Below, piece by piece: positions 56,700 through 64,000 of a stretch of DNA of 64,000 bases. The notes under the pieces are model-generated. The model did not search any database, was not told where the DNA came from, and saw nothing but the letters and a program-made list of their open reading frames with translations. The DNA comes from Mermis nigrescens (Eukaryota > Nematoda > Enoplea > Mermithida > Mermithidae): positions 62,001 through 126,000 of the forward strand of contig JAVLUZ010000196.1 of assembly GCA_036768485.1 (NCBI GenBank), read 5' to 3'. The position numbers and the translations under genes are program-made. Numbering within the stretch: position 1 is the stretch's first letter; the number at the start of each line of letters is the position of its first letter.

Positions 56700-56868
56700 T
56701 TACACATCGGGATTGTTGACGAAAACGGGTGTCTGCAGAGTAAGCTCAACTTCTTTAGAACACCCGCCATTCTGCTCGTGTGCGTCCTGCTCAGTTTTTA
56801 CAATCGCTTTTAAACCAACGGCGTTTCGTTCGTCATTCATTGCGGCCAAAAAATCGGCATCAATCATC
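56700..56868 (-). CDS. PAS gene last exon with stop
   Basis: Acceptor ttctatttag; the first G completes Glu (GA|G). Encodes MIDADFLAAMNDERNAVGLK, then VKTEQDAHEQNGGC and ends NNPDV, TAA at 56702-56700. Acidic, no recognised domain; the FLAAM text is a mild echo of C-terminal activation segments. Confidence 0.8.
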
Positions 56869-59800
56869 CTAAATAGAAAAGATACTTCTTGGGAAAAGAT
56901 GAGACGAACATATACAGTCAATACATCTTTAGCCGAAAGCTAAAATCTGAATTAGAGCAGCGCAACTTGCAAACAAAAGAGAAGGGATAGATTCCGATAG
57001 CCACTGACTTGCTGTGCAACATATTAAGATCAGTGGAGGATCTAGGTTTTCCTAATGGGAGCGGTACCTAATTGTTCATAAAAATATTTTATTATAAATT
57101 CCTCATGCATATTTACATACATTTACATTTAGAAAAAGAGGATAATAATAGCCAAAGGAAACTAAAACTGCAGCTCTCTTTGCTTTTTTACTCCGAATGA
57201 GATGAAATACCGATTCTAATCAAGGAACAAAGTATTCGAATAATTGCTATTTTACTCAAAGAATTTGTTGTACGAAGCACCAATCTGTGCGGCGCTGAAA
57301 TGCTAATTTTATGGGGCAACACTAATGAGTACTCCGACAAAATTTAAAAAATCCAGCGGACAATGACTGAAAATTCTAAGAATTCTTCCCACTCTTAATC
57401 TCACCAACTATCGTGGGCCGACAAAAAGCGGCCCCCGTCTTCTCTAAATCCGCCTCAAAATACGATGGAAAATAAAAAGTAAGCTTTTCTTCCTAAAAAT
57501 AGCTTGAAAAAAGTGGGTGATAATAATTATACATATATTTTTGCTTTTTCTCAGCTAGTTACTGCCAAAATTATGGAACAAATCTTTGGAACTTTATTTC
57601 TGAAAAGCTCAGAAGATCATAATATTGAGTAAATTCTTCAAATCAGCACCTCGACGGATTTTCCAGTACATCTTTAAATTTTGACAAGTCTAGTCCTGCT
57701 GTCGGGTTATGGAGATAACCAATCAAAGGCGTAAGACCAGTTTCGGTTGCCTTGGAAAGCTGTAAAACATGCAACAATAATGCAAACTGCAGTCGAAAAA
57801 AATGAATTAAAACAATCAAATCAGTACGTTAAGTGATTAGCTAGCAGTCAGTCGCGTGAAAGTCGAAATAGACCAAGATTCTGTTTGTCAAGCATTAATG
57901 AGATGCTAACGTAAGGCGAATAAGATATGGAAAAGGTAACGTACTCATACATAGAGCAGCAGCCAAATTCTGGGGTCAAAACTGGCAAAAATCCCAAAAA
58001 AACTACTGAAAATTCAATTATTGGGATTTATCGATTTTTTCAGGGGTTTTTCAGATTCTGGGGGTGTAAACCCCCTCCTTATCTCCTTATGTGGACGTAC
58101 CCGGTCCAACTTCGTTACACAGCTCCAAAAAATTCGGCTGTCTTCAATTTCAAGGAATTATCGGGTACGATGTTTTGCAAGGCTGATGACGTGCCGGGCG
58201 TTTTGGAATTGGCTTTTAGTACTGCTCCTGCTGCTGCTGAGTCGGTAGCTTTTGCAGATTTAACTTCGATTTTTGGCACACTTTTGGCTCCTGGTCTGCG
58301 ATGAATTATGGAAGATATTTTAGCCGCTTCTTTCAACTGCTGTCGTCTATGCATATTGCTCTTGATATACTTTGCTACTATATCTTTTGTAGTACGTTCT
58401 TGCAATATCGCTTCATTTTGAAATCTGCGAAAAATGAGCGTGCTCACAATTTTTATTTCAGCAATTTTTGTTCGACGCAGCAAGAAAACATCGTTTCAAA
58501 ATACAAAACTGACACTGAACGAAATCAAAATTTGCATTTTGAACTTGTTCAATTTATGCTCAATAGCACATAAACGCATACGAATACGCCAAGAAATTTT
58601 ACTTTTTACCCTTGAGACGCGTATCTTAAAAGGCCGACACCATTCTAAAATTCACTATCCTACACAAGATGATACAGGAAAACCAAAAATTTCAAGTTTT
58701 CTTGCTTTTCATTCTAGATTGATTTTCATTAATTTAGAAGAATAAAGTTCTCATAAGTTAGTAGGCAGATGAATGAAACGAAGCGGGATACGATTTATTT
58801 CATAATTTCTAGCTTGAATCCTGAAAAGTCCGAATTCGCACCAAGCCAATTTTTGCGTTAAAAAAATTAGAAACGTAAAATTTCAGTTAGACTGTCTCGA
58901 TTTTTCATTTTAGAAGCTCTGATAAAAAATGTTATTTCTGATACGTATCATTTTTTAACCCAGAAGCATAGCCCTAGATATTTTTAATCAGCTGGCTAAC
59001 CAGAAGTCCGGCAATATATATTCGTATATGTTCAGAGTTCAGACGCTTTATAACTAGCTAGAAACTTCTAACTATAAAATATAAACGCGCTAATTCGTCC
59101 AATTGGATATAAAGCAAATGCACAAAAACAATCAAAGAAGTAAATTAGGATCGTATTGAAAAATAACGATGGAAAAGTATTAAAATGAAGAGATTAAAAC
59201 TATGATGCCACATTTCATTTCCCTATTCAAATTCATTCGATACATACCCAGACTTCTTCAAAATTCTCTGTCACACCTAAAATCATCAGTTTTAGTCTCT
59301 TACCAACCAAAAATTCGTAAAATTTAAGAAACCTGCAATTATCTTACTCATTGAACCTAGTAACAATGCAAAAAAATTTCCCCAAGTCATAGAAGAACAA
59401 AGATTGATCATGAGGAAGAACACTGAAAAATCAGATCGAATTTGACTTAACGCGCTTCCCCGAAATAATCACTTTAGACCAGCTAAGTCACATAATGAGA
59501 GTCTATACATGTAAATCAATCCAAACAAATTGTCTTACTGACCCAATAATATGATTGTACAAAAGCATGTAAGACGAAGGCCTGCCCTTGAGTGTCGTTC
59601 GCTGCAAGGAAACGTCAGTTTTTACCCATAGATAGCCACCCGATCCTTTGAGCAATCGATAGTGAGGCCGTCGAACCGTATCCTTTCGTGAGAACTATAA
59701 GTGACACGAATTCTGTACAATAGAGCTACTTTGCGTGCACAGAACATCTTTTGCACGAGTTGGGGGTCAGAGGTCTGCCAAGCTACGATATCCCAGAGAC

Positions 59801-62800
59801 TAATTTTAAAAAGTTTCATAATTCGTCAATGATTTTTAATTGTCTCTTCTGCAAAGATTCTCGTTCCTTTTTATTCCTTTTTTCAATTGTTGCTCTGGGG
59901 TTTTAGTAACAAGAATTTGAAAGTTATAAAAATTCTAGGCTTCGTGGCTTTGGTGTTTATGTTCATTATTTTCCAGTGTAATGTAAGTCTTGAAAATATT
60001 TTGAAGCAGCGATTTCTTTGATAAATTTGTACTTGTTTAAACCGAACAAATGCACTAACTGTAGAAGTATTTTCCGGTACGTATTCATCCTTCCGCCTAA
60101 TTTTTACCTTCATGCTAAAACTTTGTGAAAAATTCTTCATGTTGTAAATTATCCATACTAGAATTTGACATACGACGAGTCAATTATGCAAATTGAATGC
60201 AGTCAGGTCCATAGATGGGCAGCAGCTGAATTCTGAATGATCTTTGTGATGTAAAACACAAAAATCCAAAAAAACATGCCAAAAAAATCGAATCTGGGGT
60301 CTATCAATTTTGAGGGGTCTACCGGATTCTCGGGGAAGGGGTCTACCCCCTCAACCCCCTTCCTTCACACCCGCATGTGGTCAGGCCTATGGAATCAATA
60401 TTGATCCTTTTTACTAGACATTCACACGAATTGTAGCCCATGTCTGCTCCAGCTCTTTCCACGATAAAATGGTCAGCTCACGGCATCTTAGAGTATAAAA
60501 AATTAGAATATTTATCGTCGCCGTTCAAGCTTTTTCATGCGTATTAGACGTTCTAACCTTGCTTGAAAACAGCTGCTATATCCCGCATATCAGCTGGATG
60601 TACGAATGTGTAGAATGATTTTCCGATTAGGTTCTTGGAGCTGGTACACCGAAGTAAATTCGCAAGCCTTCAATTACAGAAAAACACTGCTTGAACTACA
60701 TGAAAACATTCAAAGGAGGGGATAACTGCAACGCATAGATTATTTCTATTAATTTTTTTGTTTTCAATTAAATTTTAATTTCCAATTTTTAAGACGCTAA
60801 GGAGAGTTTCGAAATATTTCTTGAGATAAATATTTACTATTTCTAAATATTTAATAAATATCTACTATTATAAATATTCACTATATTTACTATGTTTTAC
60901 TACTTTTCCAAGAAAAGAAACAATTTTCTACAACCATGTAGTAGGTTAATGAAAACAACAAATGAAAATTAATGATTAACTTTTCTGGCGTTAAGCTTAT
61001 TTCTGTTCCATAGCTAAATCAAACTCACGCTTCGTCGCTCGATCTAAACTTTGAATCTAGCTCGTGCTTCGAGATCAGTGGACAACCGTATCCAAAGGTT
61101 CGTTGAATCATACTACTAGTAATAATTGGCTCGCAGAAAAGACATTGCAAGCACTGATCATTAAAATGAAATCTCTTGATAGATGAATGAAGGATCTATA
61201 GATAAAAATAAGAAAACTTGGAAAAAGAAGCATAAGGAATTATTGTAGCATACATCTACTCGCAATTTGCCAACTGATAAGGATATTACGTGAACCATTC
61301 GGCGAATTCAAATTATATTTTGGGGTAAAATACAAATTATGCGCGACGTTTTAACAAAAATATTTTAAAAAGCTTAAGTTAGCAGGAACTTGATTTTATA
61401 ACTTTACTTCCTTATCGCTTACTTTGCGCCTTAAAATGAAATGGAGTTTATTATAACAAACTAAGAAAAAATGGATTTCTGAACTGCGCAAAAGAATGCT
61501 TGAATTAACTGAAAATGAATAAGAACGATTCTCAAAAGGAAACCCATTGAGAATTTCTGAACGTGAATATGTTCGTCGAATCGTTCTAACAACAGCACAG
61601 ATTTAAAAACTGTAAAAATTTTACAGTAAATATAAAAAATTCTTAAATAACATATTTATAATATAATAGAAATTTCAATAAGTTTAATGCGCAGGAGGGT
61701 TTAATCTGAGAACAGAACAATTTGAATGCGATTATTTTTAAAATATTATATGACGCTGGCAATAAAGTTAAATAGATTGAAAGAAATGAGCTTTCCACAG
61801 ACAAAAAGGCAAATAGCTCAAAACTTCTGACATCAGCTTTTCTTTGTTTCACCTTTCACCTCATCATTCGTTCTAAATGCAATAAAACATACACCACAAT
61901 TAAATCAGATGTCATTTAAGATTAGAGTTATAAACGTTTAGCAATATTTAGCCAAAGTCACACCTGGGCGTGGGGGTTTGGGGGTATGCACCCCCAGAAG
62001 CCAAAATACCCCCCCCAGAAATCAAAATACCCCCCCAGAATTCGAATTTTTGAAAATTTTTTTCGTTTTTTTTTCGCAATTTTTTGATGCCAATGGATAG
62101 TGCTTGATGAGAAACGTCGAAAAATGGTGTTTTTATCGCCATACCACCATTTTTAAGGCCATTTTTTGACCTTCAAAAAATCTTGCACCCCCCCCAGAAT
62201 TTTCTTGCTGCCCACGTATGGCCAAAGTCTGCTAACAGCTGATAGGAATTAAAATAAAAACTTTCTTTGAAAAACTAAGATATCGTCGTGAAGAAGGTTC
62301 CGAATTCTAATACTTATTTTATCCGAATTCTGTTATTTCTATGAGCTCGATGCGACAGCGAATTTTCTAAATCATACTTATTTTCGACGGAAAGAAGGAT
62401 AAAAGTCAAATTTTTTATGAAAAACCGAAAAATGTTTCAAGGTTTGACATTTCACGATTCCAACACATGATAGTCTTTATCTATTTTCAATATAAGAATA
62501 CCCATTCTTGCAGACCACTGTAACGTCAAAAATTAACGATTCTTGCTCTTTTAAGCTAACAGACCCAGAACGTAGCCAGTAGCCACCGTAAACGTGTACA
62601 TGAGGGGTAAGTTGAACCCTGGGCCAGGAAGAAACAAAAATTTTTTCAGAAAGGCCAAAAACGGATAAAAATAAGCTTCTCGTTTATAAAAACACACTCA
62701 GTCAGTACGCAAATATTATAACACTTAAAACTATGACCGCATCGATTCAGTACGCCTAAATAGTTTTGACCATGCTAGTTTCTGGACAGAAATCTATACT

Positions 62801-64000
62801 AGGTTCAATCTGATTAATAACAAATTAATTACATTGATTGCTCTAAAATGTTAGATTGCCCTAAAAGCACTTCAGATTGGAGTTTAACTAGCATACCAAT
62901 GGAAGCACTAGGAAAATTGAATTAACAGTTTAGTATACTTGTATCATTGAATTAGCCGATTTCTTTGATCTTTCGCCCCTAGGCGACAGACAGGTAGACA
63001 TTCGAAAATCAACAGATTCGTTTATTAATTGCTCCTCCTTGAAGCTGTCGTTTAAGAAAGACCAATCGGCTTCGAAAACGAAATTTCTCAGTGCTACTCC
63101 TACAACGTCGATCTAAATTCAAAATAAATCCATATTATAGAAACACGAACATGAAAAATTTGGCTTCAAACAAAACAGATTTCTTCGCGCATTTTACTTT
63201 CCAACTGGCGACCACGAGTATATGATGCTTGATTTAATTTTTAGGCTTGTTTGAATTCAATTGTACAGCAATCAGTACGTAATTTGAAACCGTTAAGCAT
63301 AAAGAACATCACAAGTGTCTGATAAAAACTTTATGGTACAAAATGTGTATAAATAGTACGAAGTCATCAATGCGAGGAATAAGCATAAGAATCGTGAAAG
63401 TGCAAACTCAGCTAAATATTCTTTAATTTATATTTACTAGGCTTGACAGGGGCACTTGAGGGTCTCTTTGGGACCCCGGAGCCCTAAGCGGCCGTTCAAT
63501 CCGCACATGCCTGAGACCGGGCCTGTTAAACAGTATAGTAGACCGGCAGCTTAAGGTAATTACGATCATTTCAATGCATTTAAAAAAAAGTGTTTTCATT
63601 TATGGTAGCTGGAGATTGCTAAAAAGAAGCCGCGTCTACTAAAATTTAAAGTTCTAAATAACTTTAATTTCCAATTAAAATTTTTATAATTCTAAAGCTT
63701 TAATTATAATAATAATTATAACCTCTTTAACTTTTAATTTAATAGTTTTTTATTTTTATAAGATTAAGATAAGAGTTTTGATTAAAAATTCGTATTTTTT
63801 AGATGAAAGTAATAATTGTAAGATTAAGAGTCAAATTAGGAATTTTAATTTCCGAAACGCGTGTGTATTACCGTTTACCTGGGAGTAACCCAAAAACCTG
63901 CTAATGCTTGGTGAAGCGTATTCGATTTTCAGGGTTTTGCGATCGACGATTAGAAAAAATCCGTTAAGGCAATAATTTAGACTAACAATGCTGCCAAATA
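56700..64000 (-). CDS. bHLH-PAS transcription factor, 3' part of the gene (spliced, 5' end outside window)
   Basis: Ten minus-strand exons: 63879-63981+, 62939-63112, 62456-62517, 61029-61112, 60558-60667, 59543-59694, 58121-58424, 57650-57759, 57256-57294 and 56700-56868. They encode PAS-A (CLNGFFLIVDRKTLKIEYAS, SPSISRFLGYSQ), a PAS-A end (SVDFRMSTCLSPRGE), PAS-B (ISKHELDSKF, NLIGKSFYTFVHPADMRD, YRLLKGSGGYLWVKTDVS) and a 200-residue tail. Members of this family are nuclear DNA-binding dimers with ARNT/cycle. The PAS pattern is of the AhR/HIF/SIM/CLOCK partner class. I cannot fix the subclass, and no LxxLAP oxygen-degron is evident. The bHLH domain lies off the right edge. Eight of nine junctions keep frame; 60558 to 59694 is off by one base. 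The gene converges on WDFY3. Confidence 0.88.
57256..57294 (-). CDS. PAS gene short exon (39 nt)
   Basis: Acceptor gcatttcag, donor ga|gtaaaa. Encodes AAQIGASYNKFF with split codons at both ends (phase 2 in, phase 2 out). It is the only exon I found that keeps frame between 57650 and 56868, and its splice sites are good, but it is short. Confidence 0.65.
   Translation of the reverse strand, partial: RRTDWCFVQQIL
57650..57759 (-). CDS. PAS gene exon, tail region
   Basis: Acceptor tgttttacag, donor ag|gtgctg; the other two frames contain stops. Encodes LSKATETGLTPLIGYLHNP and LDLSKFKDVLENPS. Function of this segment unknown. Confidence 0.8.
57955..58112 (+). mobile_element. family D repeat
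   Basis: Text GAGCAGCAGCCAAATTCTGG, GGATTTATCGATTTTTTCAGG, GATTCTGGGGGTGTAAACCCC parallels 60210-60379. Ends are not sharp. It lies immediately beside the exon donor at 58120. Confidence 0.5.
58121..58424 (-). CDS. PAS gene exon, end of PAS-B and basic/Ala-Ser tail
   Basis: Acceptor tttttcgcag; enters phase 2 (GG|A). Encodes FQNEAILQERTTKDIVAKYI, then MHRRQQLKEAAKISSIIHRR and a low-complexity stretch with SAAAGAV. The donor after GGAGCT (gtgtaa) is chosen because it leaves phase 0, required by the next exon. Confidence 0.85.
58425..59542 (-). other. intron without recognised features
   Basis: About 1.1 kb of AT-rich intron of the PAS gene; no repeat family or other feature recognised. Confidence 0.5.
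59543..59694 (-). CDS. PAS gene exon, second half of PAS-B
   Basis: Acceptor gtcacttatag, donor gg|gtcagt. In the coding frame it reads KDTVRRPHYRLLKGSGGYLW, then VKTDVSLQRTTLKGRPSSYM and LLYNHIIG. This is the classic YRxL...GGYxWVxT...RPxxxxxxxN PAS-B beta-sheet. That frame is phase 0 at the exon start, whereas the upstream exon ends in phase 1, so a one-base discrepancy sits at this junction. Confidence 0.88.
60210..60379 (+). mobile_element. family D hAT-like MITE (170 bp)
   Basis: Starts CATAGATGGGCAGCAGC, ends ACACCCGCATGTG. Flanks GTCAGGTC (60202-60209) and GTCAGGCC (60380-60387) are an 8-bp duplication with one mismatch. Confidence 0.8.
60558..60667 (-). CDS. PAS gene exon, PAS-B helical part
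   Basis: Acceptor gtaattgaag, donor caag|gttaga. Enters phase 2. Encodes LANLLRCTSSKNLIGKSFYT then FVHPADMRDIAAVFKQ, the G-S-Y-FVHP-D core of a PAS domain. The donor is weak (gttaga); an alternative at gct|gttttc would leave phase 0 but remove four conserved-spacing residues. Confidence 0.88.
61029..61112 (-). CDS. P​AS gene exon, start of PAS-B
   Basis: Acceptor actagtag, donor gc|gtgagt; 1 + 81 + 2 nt. Encodes MIQRTFGYGCPLISKHELDS and KFRSSDEA, matching the F-SRH-LDxKF...D opening of PAS-B. Confidence 0.82.
61113..61950 (-). other. intron without recognised features
   Basis: AT-rich intron of the PAS gene. A minus-strand open frame at 61643-61852 has no recognised similarity or splice support. 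Confidence 0.45.
61959..62220 (+). mobile_element. family A hAT-like MITE (262 bp)
   Basis: Ends CACACCTGGGCGTGG and GCTGCCCACGTATG (9 of 12 terminal bases pair); perfect 8-bp duplication GCCAAAGT at 61951-61958 and 62221-62228. Best-preserved full-length family A copy, with three CCCCCCAGAA-type blocks. Confidence 0.92.
62456..62517 (-). CDS. PAS gene exon between PAS-A and PAS-B
   Basis: Acceptor gacgttacag, donor tc|gtgaaa; 20 codons plus two bases. Encodes WSARMGILILKIDKDYHVLE. Phase 0 in and 2 out fit both neighbours. Similar in position to the hydrophobic strand plus linker that precede PAS-B in the family. Confidence 0.72.
62939..63112 (-). CDS. PAS gene exon, C-terminal half of PAS-A
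   Basis: Acceptor tgaatttag, donor caa|gtatac; 58 codons, phase 0/0. Encodes IDVVGVALRNFVFEADWSFL and ESVDFRMSTCLSPRGERSKK, matching the G-xL-FVHxxD and F-RM-C-L-xRG elements of PAS-A. Confidence 0.85.
63447..63530. repeat. GC-rich insertion-like segment of about 84 bp
   Basis: CAGGGGCACTTGAGGG ... GACCGGGCCTGTT is strongly GC-rich in an AT-rich intron, with weak complementarity of its ends and internal pairing (GGGTCTC...GGGACCC). It looks like a small MITE, but no target duplication is visible. Confidence 0.4.
63879..63981 (-). CDS. PAS gene exon, N-terminal half of PAS-A (may extend to 63990)
   Basis: Donor cag|gtaaac at its low end. Encodes CLNGFFLIVDRKTLKIEYAS and PSISRFLGYSQ, the NGF-x-x-V-x-x-x-G-x-x-x-YxS-x-S-x-x-LGY pattern of PAS-A. 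The start could be after ttag (63981) or gcag (63990); both enter in phase 2. The preceding bHLH exon is outside the window. Confidence 0.85.

Noticed and set aside
57650..57759. LTPLIGYL as a HIF-type LxxLAP hydroxylation motif
   Set aside because: The spacing of Leu and Tyr is reminiscent of the HIF degron, but the Ala-Pro pair is Ile-Gly, so the hydroxylated proline is missing. Not enough to call the gene HIF-alpha.
60421..60475. Possible extra PAS-gene exon (minus strand text ADHFIVERAGADMGYN)
   Set aside because: It would repair the phase problem between 60558 and 59694. However, its acceptor is poor, it would insert 25 unrelated residues into a PAS-B core whose spacing is already right without it, and it lies next to a MITE end.
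61643..61852. Minus-strand open frame as part of PAS-A
   Set aside because: Hydrophobic low-complexity text without PAS pattern. The exon chain 62939 to 62456 to 61112 already keeps frame without it.

Overview
This is a window of an AT-rich animal (invertebrate metazoan) nuclear genome. Genes are split into many small exons (39-360 nt) with GT..AG introns of up to about 6 kb, and the introns and intergenic DNA are packed with transposable elements. The sequence alone does not settle the species. The encoded BEACH protein is close to the vertebrate family, so the lineage need not be fast-evolving.

Two host genes are readable, and they converge. (1) From the left edge to 45247 on the plus strand lies the 3' half of an orthologue of WDFY3/ALFY, the giant BEACH-WD40-FYVE autophagy adaptor. 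I traced 27 exons by eye from 1237 to 45247. With the boundaries chosen, every junction keeps frame, giving about 1,626 residues that run from the pre-BEACH helical region through PH-BEACH, BEACH, WD40 repeats and a C-terminal FYVE finger. The N-terminal half lies off the left edge. (2) From the right edge to 56700 on the minus strand lies a bHLH-PAS transcription factor (PAS-A, PAS-B and a C-terminal tail; the bHLH lies off the right edge). I traced ten exons. Eight of nine junctions keep frame, and the junction inside PAS-B (60558 to 59694) is off by one base.

The rest is mostly mobile DNA. At least 19 short elements have the hallmarks of non-autonomous hAT transposons: 8-bp target-site duplications, exact or with one mismatch, and short terminal inverted repeats. 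They fall into about ten families, labelled A to K here, and several are nested. Other elements are a near full-length EN-RT LINE (36418-39821) with a 16-bp target duplication, a MULE derivative with a decayed FLYWCH segment (28871-29676), two Tc1/mariner-like MITEs, a degenerate mariner transposase fragment, two long foldback elements (50608-51243 and 53637-54419) and a 3-unit tandem array with a period of about 470 bp (51320-52635). A short GC-rich hairpin, GGCGC-GAA-GCGCC, recurs in several families with unrelated ends.

The intergenic stretch 45248-56699 holds no gene I could recognise. I saw no tRNA, rRNA or CRISPR.
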